DNA of 14,259 nucleotides, taken from assembly GCA_024653385.1 (NCBI GenBank), contig JANLFZ010000117.1, positions 1 to 14,259 on the forward strand. The letters run 5' to 3'. Positions 6,218-14,259 of the stretch are shown here, piece by piece. How positions within the stretch are numbered: position 1 is the stretch's first letter; each line of letters starts with the position of its first letter. Source of the DNA: Thermoguttaceae bacterium (GTDB lineage: Bacteria > Planctomycetota > Planctomycetia > Pirellulales > Thermoguttaceae). Under the pieces are notes generated by a model. The model was not told where the DNA came from. It made no database searches and saw only the letters and a program-made list of their open reading frames with translations. The position numbers were made by a program, and so were the translations under genes.

Positions 6218-6694
6218 GTGCTGATCCAGAGCATTTTGGGCGGGCGTCCCGACCCGGCTGCCCTCGCGCGGAGTGAATCGTCCGACGCGGCCAACGTCCA
6301 GCGCCATGCCGTGTCCACGATCGAGCAGAGCGTGTCGGCGCCACGCCAAGACGCGCTGCGGGCGATCGCGGCCGAGTACGACGTCACCGACATCTCTCCG
6401 CGCACGTTCTCGGAGATGATCGGCCGGCTCCGCCAGGCCGGCGCGCTGTCGGACAAGGACTACCAGGAACTCGCCGCCATCCGCGTGGACCTCGAGCAGG
6501 CCGGGATCGGCCCCGACGACGAGATCGACCTGGTACGGTTCTACCGCCAGCGCCTGCAAGAGGCAGCGCAGGCGGAAAAGAGTCGGGAAACCCCGAGGCC
6601 GGACCTCGAACGGCTGCGTGCCCGGCTCGAGTGGCTTCAGAAGTTCGCGGCCCTCCGCTCGCCGGAGGCATCGCCGATCGACACGGCCGCCTGA
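6218..6694 (+). CDS. Conserved-looking helical protein of unknown function
   Basis: This is a 158-residue soluble protein I do not recognise. There is no signal peptide or membrane segment. Residues 1-45 are Ala/Ser/Gln-rich. Residues 46-120 form the most ordered part, with helices around the segment YDVTDISPRTFSEMIGRLRQAG (54-75), then LSDKDYQELAAIR and a strongly acidic DDEIDLVRFYRQRL. The C-terminal 40 residues are charged and probably helical or coiled coil (PRPDLERLRARLEWLQKF). The GTG start is fixed by GGGAAGGAG eight bases upstream. It follows trmB by 259 bases and converges on the Hsp70 gene with only four bases between stop codons. I infer a cytosolic adaptor or scaffold-like protein at most; no activity can be named. 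Confidence 0.7.
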   Translation: MLIQSILGGRPDPAALARSESSDAANVQRHAVSTIEQSVSAPRQDALRAIAAEYDVTDISPRTFSEMIGRLRQAGALSDKDYQELAAIRVDLEQAGIGPDDEIDLVRFYRQRLQEAAQAEKSRETPRPDLERLRARLEWLQKFAALRSPEASPIDTAA

Positions 6695-6698
6695 AAGG

Positions 6699-8489
6699 CT
6701 ACTCGGCGTCTTCGCGCACGCTGAACTCGAGCTTCCAGCGGCCTTGCGTCTTCGTGCTGACACACCACAGCTCGAGCATGCCAAGCTCGGTCACCTTCGA
6801 GTGGAAACGGACAGGCACGTAGTCCTCGTCGATCTGCTCGTCGGACGGCAGCGCGGTTTCCATCGAGTCGGTCTCCTGGAGATCGTCGTCGGTCCAGGCG
6901 TCGAGCAGGTCGCCGGGCTTGTCGTGCTTGCGCGTCGACGAACTGAAGAAGCGGAACTGGGCGGGCTCGCCGACCACCAGGCCGATTTCCTCCGAGGGCA
7001 CCTCGGTCTCGGTGCCTTCCTCCATGCCGAATGGCACGACGCACAACGCGCGCAAGGGGCGCGGCGCGCCGGGCACGGCCGGACCCGCCGTCTCGATCCC
7101 GACGTAGTACGCCCGGGCCGTGCCGCCGCGGATCCGCATTCCGCCATGCTCCTTGACCCAGCCGTAGCAGGCCGCGCCCCGGGCCACGGCGTGGTCGAGG
7201 TCGGGCGCCCCGGTCAAGGGACGCGGCATCGCCTCGGCCGGGAACCAGCGGCCGATCACCTCCAGAAGGCGCTGGCGGAGCATCTCGGACTTGAACACCC
7301 CGCCATTGAACAGCACGTGCGTGGGGCGCACCGGACGCGCCGGCTCGCCGTGGGCAGCGAGGAACGCGGCCAGGTGGCGGGTGATCGCCGTGTCGGTCTC
7401 GAAAGGCAACCCGATCTCCCGGAATCCCGACGCCCGGCGACGGGCCGGCCGTTCCGAGACCTCCGTAAACGGAAAGAAGCCCTCGACGAGCAGGTTCGCG
7501 ACGATCTGCCGATCGATTTCCACCGAGACGGTGCCGCCGATGAGCCGGCTGCCGCGGCCCAGGACCGAGATCGTGTGCTTCTCGGGGCCGCCGGGGGCCA
7601 ACAGGGCCTCCTTGGCCGCCCGGCACGAGTGCCACAGGGCGACCGACTGCCACGGATCGAGCTGCACGCCTTTCTCGGCGAACAGCCCGGCCAAACGATG
7701 GGCCAGCGCCATGTCCATGTTGTCGCCGCCCACCAGCAGGTGGTTTCCCACCGCGATCCGCTCGAGAATCAACTCGCCGTGTTCCTCCGCGACGCCGACC
7801 AGCGTCAGGTCGGTTGTCCCGCCGCCCACGTCGCACACCAAGAGCCGATCGCCCAGCTTGAGTTGCCGGCGCCAACGGTCGCCCACGTCGGCCAGCCACG
7901 CATAGACCGCCGCTTGGGGCTCCTCGAGGAGCACCAGGGTTTCGGGCAAGCCCGCAGCCATCGCGGCCTCGCGCGTCAGCTCGCGGGCGCTGGCGTCGAA
8001 CGAGGCCGGCACGGTCAGCACGACCCTCTGGTCGGCCATGGGAGCGTCGGGAAAGGCAGCCTCCCACGCGCCGATCAGGTGCTCCAGGCACCGCTGCGAC
8101 GCGACGACCGGCGAGACCTTGGGCACGTCGTCCGGCGCGTTCCACGGCAACACCGCTTGGCGCCGATCGACCCGGCTGTGTGCCAGCCACGACTTGGCGC
8201 CCGACACGGTCCGGTGGGGCACTTCCGCCGCTTGGCGTCGCGCAAACTCGCCGACCGCGAACTCGCAGCGCGTGCGCCACGGGAGGTCGTAGACGCCGCT
8301 TTGGATCTCTTGCCCGGTGGCCAGGTAGAGGAACGAGGGCAGCATGGTTCGCCCCTCGGTGGTGCCCTGGGCCACGATCTGCGGAATCGGCAGGACCTGC
8401 ACACTGGGCCGTTCGGCATCGAGCGGAACGTACGCCACCACGCTGTTCGTCGTGCCGAGGTCGATTCCGACGATGTACTTGGCCGCCAT
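6699..8489 (-). CDS. Hsp70-family (DnaK-like) chaperone, divergent
   Basis: This 596-residue protein has an actin-like ATPase domain in its first 460 or so residues. Motifs: phosphate-1 loop VGIDLGTTNS (7-16); VVLTVPASFDASARELTREAA (156-176, compare VITVPAYF in DnaK); EEPQAAVYAW (189-198); phosphate-2 CDVGGGTTDLTLV (219-231); VGGDNMDMALAHRL; and an adenosine-site segment VLFNGGVFKSEMLRQRL. The ATPase core therefore looks intact. The C-terminal 135 or so residues can form a short beta domain resembling a substrate-binding sandwich (RALCVVPFGMEEGTE, VPVRFHSKVTELGMLELW). No helical lid or EEVD-like tail is seen, and the NBD carries extra inserted segments compared with DnaK. It starts 4 bases after the DUF2760 gene stop and is almost certainly in one operon with it. 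This is not the housekeeping dnaK: neither grpE nor dnaJ adjoins. Confidence 0.92.
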   Translation of the reverse strand: MAAKYIVGIDLGTTNSVVAYVPLDAERPSVQVLPIPQIVAQGTTEGRTMLPSFLYLATGQEIQSGVYDLPWRTRCEFAVGEFARRQAAEVPHRTVSGAKSWLAHSRVDRRQAVLPWNAPDDVPKVSPVVASQRCLEHLIGAWEAAFPDAPMADQRVVLTVPASFDASARELTREAAMAAGLPETLVLLEEPQAAVYAWLADVGDRWRRQLKLGDRLLVCDVGGGTTDLTLVGVAEEHGELILERIAVGNHLLVGGDNMDMALAHRLAGLFAEKGVQLDPWQSVALWHSCRAAKEALLAPGGPEKHTISVLGRGSRLIGGTVSVEIDRQIVANLLVEGFFPFTEVSERPARRRASGFREIGLPFETDTAITRHLAAFLAAHGEPARPVRPTHVLFNGGVFKSEMLRQRLLEVIGRWFPAEAMPRPLTGAPDLDHAVARGAACYGWVKEHGGMRIRGGTARAYYVGIETAGPAVPGAPRPLRALCVVPFGMEEGTETEVPSEEIGLVVGEPAQFRFFSSSTRKHDKPGDLLDAWTDDDLQETDSMETALPSDEQIDEDYVPVRFHSKVTELGMLELWCVSTKTQGRWKLEFSVREDAE

Positions 8490-8493
8490 AGGC

Positions 8494-9057
8494 TCAACCG
8501 ATCTCCACTTCCACCGGGGCGACGACGCGGGCCGATTCCTCCTTGCCGGACCACGAAGGCAACTCGCACCTCGTGGCCTCCCAGCCGGGATGCACGAGCC
8601 TGCCCCGGTACGGTGGCTGGCCGGTCACGTTGCCGATCAGGCGATAGCGCCCGGCATCGTAACCTGCCGGCACCTCGAGCATCGAGCCCTCTTCTTGCGT
8701 CACGGCGGGAACCAGTGCGAAAAACCTCTCCAGCACGGCGCCGCAATCGCGATGGACTTCCCGGGCAGCCGCGGCGATCTGCGCGTCCGAATAGCCCGCC
8801 AGCGACTCCTTCACGAAATCCACGAATCGCGCCTCTCGCTGAAGCGCCGCCAGAAGCGTCAGGGCCTCGCTCCGCGCGGCGGGCTTGGGCTCGGGTTTCT
8901 TGACCAGCGCGGGCTTGGGCTCGACGGCCACCGGCGGCCCCGCCCCTGCCGCGGGGGACTGCTTGGAACGCTCGAGAGCCTCCTCGATCAGGCGGGCTGC
9001 CTCGCCATGGACCAGGGCGACGAAAAACGCCCGCACCGCGATCCAAATCCGCCGCAT
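8494..9057 (-). CDS. DUF2760-type protein, partner of the adjacent Hsp70
   Basis: This 187-residue protein begins with an amphipathic, hydrophobic helix (MRRIWIAVRAFFVALVHGEAARLIEEALE). A Pro/Lys/Ala-rich linker (about 38-62) and a compact C-terminal domain (63-187) follow, with LLAALQREARFVDFVKESL, a CGAVLERFFALVP helix, and RLIGNVTGQPPYRGRLVHPGW. This layout fits DUF2760, a family I recall as being encoded next to Hsp70-like genes; its function is unknown. The ATG at 9057 was chosen because CCTCCC on the plus strand (GGGAGG on the coding strand, 9065-9070) sits seven bases upstream; an upstream in-frame ATG at 9186 would lie before the predicted promoter. The gene precedes hsp70 by 4 bases. 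I infer a co-chaperone, adaptor or client-recruiting factor, from neighbourhood only. Confidence 0.82.
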   Translation of the reverse strand: MRRIWIAVRAFFVALVHGEAARLIEEALERSKQSPAAGAGPPVAVEPKPALVKKPEPKPAARSEALTLLAALQREARFVDFVKESLAGYSDAQIAAAAREVHRDCGAVLERFFALVPAVTQEEGSMLEVPAGYDAGRYRLIGNVTGQPPYRGRLVHPGWEATRCELPSWSGKEESARVVAPVEVEIG

Positions 9058-9064
9058 CACAGCA

Positions 9065-9070
9065 CCTCCC
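9065..9070 (-). promoter_or_regulatory. Ribosome binding site that decides the DUF2760 start
   Basis: GGGAGG on the coding strand lies seven bases before the ATG at 9057. It rules against the longer open frame beginning at 9186. Confidence 0.75.
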
Positions 9071-9117
9071 TCTTGGGCGTCGGCAACACCGTTCCGCAAA
9101 GGTGTTTGGAGCCAGGA

Positions 9118-9147
9118 AGTAAACCGTCCCATGCGGGCGGTTGTCAA
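9118..9147 (-). promoter_or_regulatory. Putative sigma70-type promoter of the DUF2760-hsp70 operon
   Basis: On the minus strand a perfect TTGACA (9147-9142) and TTTACT (9123-9118, 4/6 match to TATAAT) are separated by 18 bases. The start of transcription would fall near 9111, about 54 bases before the ATG at 9057. No CIRCE-like inverted repeat (the HrcA operator) or sigma32-like element is seen, so heat regulation is not evident. Confidence 0.55.
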
Positions 9148-9206
9148 TCCCGTCGCTGGTGGCAACGCGGCAGGCAACCCGCCCAAGCGTCATGCCACCC
9201 AAGCAA

Positions 9207-9291
9207 GTAGGGTGCGTGCTCTGCACGCACGCGATCGCTCCCGCCGGAAAGGCCGCGCGGGCTTGGCGTGGGTGCAGAGCACCCACCCTAC
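9207..9291. repeat. REP-like palindromic element, two inverted 24-base arms
   Basis: The arm GTAGGGTGCGTGCTCTGCAC-GCAC (9207-9230) is repeated in inverted orientation at 9268-9291 with two mismatches. Each arm is itself a near-perfect hairpin (GTGCGTGC-TCT-GCACGCAC; GTGGGTGC-AGA-GCACCCAC). Thirty-seven bases separate the arms. It lies between the DUF2760 promoter and the 3' end of glgX, and may also act as a 3' end structure for upstream transcripts. It contains no coding capacity. The nested palindrome design matches REP/BIME-type dispersed elements, which are often moved by REP-associated transposases; none is encoded here. Confidence 0.75.
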
Positions 9292-9355
9292 GCGACTGAT
9301 CCACCCATTTTGTCTACGCGACTAAGGCGCAGGAAAATGGGGGCAATATGTGCTT

Positions 9356-11515
<2,160 letters not shown>

Positions 11516-11605
11516 GCTGCGTCCGTAGTCCGAAGTCCTGGTTGCGTAATCCGGGCAGGCATCTGGAAGTATCAGCCGCCAATCCAGAACTTATTCTTCG
11601 GTAGC

Positions 11606-11626
11606 CCGTCCCGCGAAGTGGAACGG
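11606..11626. repeat. Decayed short palindrome
   Basis: CCGTCCCGC-GAA-GTGGAACGG forms a nine-base stem with two mismatched or wobble positions and a GAA loop. It is preceded by GTAGC. The shape resembles one arm of the intergenic hairpin repeats seen elsewhere in the window, but with a different core. Confidence 0.35.
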
Positions 11627-11887
11627 AACGGCGGCAGCCGGGGCAATCCCTACCACCGAAAGGGCTTTGGCGAACCGAACGACACGACGCAACCCCACCA
11701 TTGACATGCACCACCAGGCCCGTCGGGCCGAAAACGCCGCGCCAGACGCAAGCACCGCGCAACCCAAGATCTTCCAACCCCTTGCGCCAGCCAGCGAGCG
11801 AATGCAAGCGTCCGCACTGGTTCCGGACCTCCCTACGCGCGAAAAAAGGCCTGCCCCCCGGGCTGATGGATCAGCCATCGCAAAGCC

Positions 11888-11949
11888 ACCTTGGGGGGAC
11901 GGCCCATTGCGGGTGCCGGGGCCCCACAATGCGCCTGTCCCCCCAAGGT
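11888..11949. repeat. 62-base palindromic repeat with GGGGGGAC arms
   Basis: Perfect 13-base arms ACCTTGGGGGGAC (11888-11900) and GTCCCCCCAAGGT (11937-11949) bound the element. The inner halves continue the symmetry imperfectly: GGCCCATTGCGGG on the left corresponds to (A)GGCGCATTGTGGGG on the inverted right. The result is one long hairpin with a GC-rich apex. It lies 52 bases downstream of the haem protein stop and could be its transcript 3' end structure, though no T-run follows. The layout is that of dispersed palindromes of the GGGACAGGC type known in many bacterial genomes. Confidence 0.7.
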
Positions 11950-12001
11950 CACGATCGGACGGATTCTGAGCGAAGGCCAAGGACGTGGCGCTCTTTTCGG
12001 C

Positions 12002-12793
12002 CTACTCTTCCTTCTCGACCTTATCCAGGGCCTCCTTGTGGAAGACCTCGTGGCAATCGTGGCAGCTTTTTTCGAGGTCCTTCTTGGCTGCCTTGACGGC
12101 CGCGAAGTCCGCGGCGCGCACGCCGGCGTTCACCTTGGCCGCCGCGTCGCGCATCTGTTCGCAGAACTTGTACCATTGCTTGACCTGGTCGTCGCCCTTG
12201 GCCTCCGAGGTGTCGGCGATGGACCCTTGGGCAATCACGGCCAACACGGCGGCGTCTCCCGCATTCGTCTTCGACTTGGACTTGAAGGCTTTCTCAGTCC
12301 GGGTATTGCGCTTGAGCCGGCTGTCGATGCCGGGGACGGCCTTCATCAACTGCTGCAACGAGGCCACTTTCTCCCATTTCAGCGACGAGGGATCGCCCTT
12401 GGACTGAGCGGCCTTCTTGACGGCCGCCACACCGGCTTTCGCACTGGCGAAGTCCTTGGCCGCGGCAAGTTCCTGGGCCGCCTTGATCAGGCCGGGAGCC
12501 GCCGCCTTGTAGTCGTTCTCTTGGTCGTGCAGACCCAAGCCCAACGCAATCAGAATCATCGTGTTGGCGTCCTTGAGCAGTTTCCCCTCCGAGGCCTTGT
12601 ACTCCTCTTCGTCCTTGACGGCCTCTTCGAACTGCTCGATGTACGCCTCGACCTGGGACGCCAGGTCCTTCGCCGGGGCGAACGTCGAGACCTTCGGAGC
12701 GGTTGGAGACTCGGCCAGGGCGGCGCCCCACGTGGCCGACAGGGCGACGGCCAAAACCGCCAGGACAAAACGCCACCAAGATGTGGATTTCAT
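12002..12793 (-). CDS. Exported c-type cytochrome, cytochrome c'-like C-terminus
   Basis: The 263-residue precursor starts with a signal peptide (WWRFVLAVLAVALSATWGAALA, likely cleaved after Ala27), so it acts outside the cytoplasmic membrane. The remainder is almost wholly helical, rich in Ala, Lys and Glu, and contains no transmembrane segment. Its only haem-attachment site is CHDCH near the C-terminus (Cys244, Cys247, His248), in the context FAAVKAAKKDLEKSCHDCHEVFHKE, which matches the last helix of cytochrome c'. The helix bundle of cytochrome c' is only about 130 residues, so some 100 residues here are extra and unassigned. Role: electron transfer or small-ligand binding at the cell surface, not determinable further. 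The ATG at 12793 is preceded by AGGAGA about six bases upstream. It is probably monocistronic and flanked by repeats on both sides. Confidence 0.82.
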   Translation of the reverse strand: MKSTSWWRFVLAVLAVALSATWGAALAESPTAPKVSTFAPAKDLASQVEAYIEQFEEAVKDEEEYKASEGKLLKDANTMILIALGLGLHDQENDYKAAAPGLIKAAQELAAAKDFASAKAGVAAVKKAAQSKGDPSSLKWEKVASLQQLMKAVPGIDSRLKRNTRTEKAFKSKSKTNAGDAAVLAVIAQGSIADTSEAKGDDQVKQWYKFCEQMRDAAAKVNAGVRAADFAAVKAAKKDLEKSCHDCHEVFHKEALDKVEKEE

Positions 12794-12809
12794 CAGGTTC
12801 TCCTCATTT

Positions 12810-12850
12810 CTGGATAGGGAAACAACTCGTTACTGAATAGGGGAAACAAC
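12810..12850. repeat. Pair of direct repeats upstream of the cytochrome gene
   Basis: CTGGATAGGGAAACAAC (12810-12826) recurs as CTGAATAGGGGAAACAAC (12833-12850), with one substitution and one extra G, in the same orientation about 24 bases apart. On the coding strand the unit reads GTTGTTTCCC(C)TATYCAG. They end 17 bases upstream of the cytochrome start codon, overlapping or next to the likely 5' end of its message. Two helical turns of spacing would suit a protein bound at both copies. Confidence 0.55.
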
Positions 12851-13001
12851 GCACACCGATCCCACGCGCTGTGGGAGGTCGATCCTGGGCAGGCCCGGAA
12901 CCGCGAACACTTGTTGCACGGTCCCGGGAGAAGAAGGCGTGGCATTTTTCAACGCATACAGTCTCCCAAGGCACGCATCCGATGTCAAGCGAACCCCTTG
13001 T

Positions 13002-13024
13002 CCGCGTGGGTGCAGACCCCACGG
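13002..13024. repeat. Short palindrome sharing a core with the 9207-9291 repeat
   Basis: CCGCGTGGGTGCAGACCCCACGG forms a bulged hairpin. Its core GTGGGTGCAGA is identical to the start of the arm at 9268-9291, while the distal half differs (CCCCACGG instead of GCACCCAC). It lies 79 bases before the purM start. Confidence 0.45.
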
Positions 13025-13058
13025 ATTGCAGGCCGGCCACCTTGTGATCGGCTTACGC

Positions 13059-13064
13059 TACAAT
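13059..13064 (+). promoter_or_regulatory. Putative -10 box TACAAT before purM
   Basis: TACAAT (5/6 match) lies about 40 bases before the purM start and stands out from the GC-rich surroundings. No acceptable -35 hexamer occurs at 16-18 bases upstream; TTGTGA at 13042 is too close. The evidence is a half-site only. Confidence 0.35.
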
Positions 13065-13102
13065 ACGGGCATCTCATGCACTCGAGAGGCACCGTGCAGA
13101 CT

Positions 13103-14170
13103 ATGGCCAAAGCGACATACAAGTCGGCCGGCGTGGATCTGGACCTGTACAACGAGGCGATGGATCGGCTTCCCCGGCTGTTGGCTCGAACCTTCACACC
13201 TCGGGTCGTGACGCTCGAACAAGGGTTCGCCGGCCTGTTTCGTCTGGATTTCGACAGCCCCCTGTTCGCCCGGCACTATCGGGAACCGGTGCTCGTCTCA
13301 TGCACCGACGGGGTGGGAACCAAACTCAAAGTGGCATCGCTGGCGGGCGTGCATCACACGGTGGGAATCGACCTGGTGGCCATGAGCGTCAACGACGCCC
13401 TGTGCATCGGCGCCGAACCCCTGTTCTTTCTCGACTACGTCGCGATGCCCAAGGATGACCCGCCGCTGTTGGAACAGATCGTTCGTGGAATCACCGACGG
13501 CTGTCTGGAGTGCGACTGCGCCCTGCTCGGCGGCGAGACCGCCATCCTTCCCGACGTCTACTCGCCCGGCGATTATGACCTGGCCGGCTTCTGCGTCGGC
13601 GTGGTGGAGCGGAAGAGCGTGATCGACGGCCGGGCCATCGTCCCTGGCGATGTCGTTCTGGGCCTGGCCTCTACCGGTCTCCACTCGAACGGCTATAGCC
13701 TTGCGCGCAAGGTCGTTTTCGAGATCGCGGGCCTGGGGGTGCGGGACTATGTCGACGAACTGGGCCGCAGCGTGGGCGACGAGTTGCTGAGTCCCACTCG
13801 GATCTACGTGCGGCCGGTGCGAAACGTGCTCGCCTACTACCGGGTCAAGCACGTGGTCCACGGCATCGCGCATATCACCGGCGGCGGGTTGTTCGAGAAC
13901 CTCGAGCGAATTGTGCCCCACGGCGTGCGCATCGTCATCGACCGCGGCTCGTGGCCAACGCCGCCCGTCTTCGCCTGGATCCAGCGGCTGGGCGACATTG
14001 AGCAAGCCGAGATGGACCGGGTATTCAATCTGGGCGTCGGCATGGTGCTGGTCGTCAGTCCCCACTACGCCGCGAGCATCCGCCGCCAACTGGCCGACGG
14101 TGGGTTGGAAAGCTGGCCCATCGGCCGAGCCGAAGCGGGCCCGCGGGGCGTCGTCTGGAGCAGCTTGTAG
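13103..14170 (+). CDS. purM: Phosphoribosylformylglycinamidine cyclo-ligase (AIR synthetase)
   Basis: This 355-residue cytosolic enzyme closes the imidazole ring of 5-aminoimidazole ribonucleotide from FGAM and ATP, the fifth step of purine synthesis. It matches PurM along its length: ATYKSAGVDLDLYN near the N-terminus, SCTDGVGTKLKVA, GIDLVAMSVNDALCIGAEPLFFLDYVAM, CALLGGETAILPDVY, YDLAGFCVGVVE, GLHSNGYSLAR, LSPTRIYVRPV, HITGGGLFENLERI, and MDRVFNLGVGM. Most family members read GGETAEMPG where this has GGETAILPD, a mild departure. ATG 13103 gives the usual start (MAKATYKSAG). A GTG at 13094, three codons upstream, sits only four bases after GAGAGG, and either may be used. A further ATG at 13076 is less likely. 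The gene stands alone here; no other pur gene adjoins. Confidence 0.95.
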   Translation: MAKATYKSAGVDLDLYNEAMDRLPRLLARTFTPRVVTLEQGFAGLFRLDFDSPLFARHYREPVLVSCTDGVGTKLKVASLAGVHHTVGIDLVAMSVNDALCIGAEPLFFLDYVAMPKDDPPLLEQIVRGITDGCLECDCALLGGETAILPDVYSPGDYDLAGFCVGVVERKSVIDGRAIVPGDVVLGLASTGLHSNGYSLARKVVFEIAGLGVRDYVDELGRSVGDELLSPTRIYVRPVRNVLAYYRVKHVVHGIAHITGGGLFENLERIVPHGVRIVIDRGSWPTPPVFAWIQRLGDIEQAEMDRVFNLGVGMVLVVSPHYAASIRRQLADGGLESWPIGRAEAGPRGVVWSSL

Positions 14171-14259
14171 GGCTTGCGACACAACAAGGCAGGCCAAATC
14201 CCGTCTAAGGGCCTGTAAAACTATAAGTTGGGCAATCTTATGGAACCCAAGGAAGCGAA
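14171..14259. other. Sequence after purM to window edge
   Basis: These 89 bases show no complete gene. A TATAAG (14222-14227) lies in an A/T-rich patch, and an ATG at 14240 opens a frame (MEPKEA) that runs to the edge. There is no Shine-Dalgarno sequence, so it is not called as a gene. Confidence 0.4.

Larger units (their letters stand above)
11516..12001. other. Long intergenic gap with palindromic repeats
   Basis: This 486-base gap between glgX and the haem protein gene (both minus strand) holds two palindromic repeats, listed separately. An open minus-strand frame (11591-11980, 129 codons) covers most of it but reads straight through both repeats and has an Arg/Ala/Gly/Ser-rich translation without a motif, so I do not call it a gene. 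The glgX promoter should lie near 11516-11600, but no convincing hexamer pair is seen. Composition is less uniform than in coding regions, suggesting repeat debris. Confidence 0.6.
12794..13102. other. Intergenic gap between divergent cytochrome and purM genes
   Basis: This 309-base gap separates two genes read away from each other. It holds direct repeats (12810-12850), a perfect hairpin TCCCAC-GCGCT-GTGGGA (12860-12876), a palindrome sharing a core with the repeat at 9207-9291 (13002-13024), and a TACAAT box (13059-13064) on the purM side. I see no gene. Open frames here are extensions of purM or short Arg/Pro-rich frames. Confidence 0.65.

Noticed and set aside
6618..8903. Very long plus-strand open frame (761 codons) opposite the Hsp70 and DUF2760 genes
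   Set aside because: It runs through the C-terminus of the 158-residue gene and then antisense to two genes with clear motifs. Its translation is Arg/His/Gly/Pro-rich, as expected for a shadow in high-GC DNA.
9058..9355. Heat-shock type control (CIRCE or sigma32) of the Hsp70 operon
   Set aside because: No TTAGCACTC-type inverted repeat or sigma32-like hexamers are seen; the promoter found is of housekeeping type.
11591..11980. Minus-strand open frame of 129 codons in the glgX-cytochrome gap
   Set aside because: It reads through two palindromic repeats, has no good ribosome binding site and no recognisable motif.
14240..14259. ATG near the right edge opening MEPKEA
   Set aside because: There are only 20 bases, no ribosome binding site, and no way to judge coding.

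Overview
The window is GC-rich, densely coded bacterial chromosome. It most resembles a planctomycete, probably of the Pirellulales type. That assignment is inferred from remembered resemblance of the RsmA N-terminus, the psd N-terminal extension, the Hsp70/DUF2760 pair and the short basic ORF; no search was run. Nothing indicates a plasmid, phage, insertion sequence, CRISPR array, tRNA or rRNA. Most genes are housekeeping, and the less explained material is in small proteins and intergenic repeats.

Layout: (1) 1-2701, minus strand: an apparent operon psd > pssA > ribE > rsmA, with rsmA cut by the left edge. Psd and PssA are consecutive steps of phosphatidylethanolamine synthesis and their genes overlap by 4 bases; ribE and rsmA follow closely. 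(2) 2702-3086 is a non-coding gap between divergent genes. (3) 3087-6694, plus strand: a two-helix membrane protein of unknown function, a 32-residue very basic protein in its own small transcription unit, a FabZ-type dehydratase, a rhomboid protease, trmB, and an unrecognised 158-residue helical protein with a GTG start and strong ribosome binding site. (4) 6699-9057, minus strand: a DUF2760 protein followed by a divergent Hsp70, with a good promoter in front. (5) 9356-11515, minus strand: glgX, glycogen debranching. (6) 12002-12793, minus strand: an exported protein with a C-terminal CxxCH haem site. (7) 13103-14170, plus strand: purM, purine synthesis.

The gaps at 9058-9355, 11516-12001 and 12794-13102 carry short palindromic repeats, two of which share a core (GTGGGTGCAGA), and a pair of direct repeats lies just upstream of the haem protein gene. 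The best candidates for something under-described are the 32-residue basic ORF with an apparently leaderless transcript (3668-3832), the Hsp70-DUF2760 pair, and the long haem protein with possible operator repeats.
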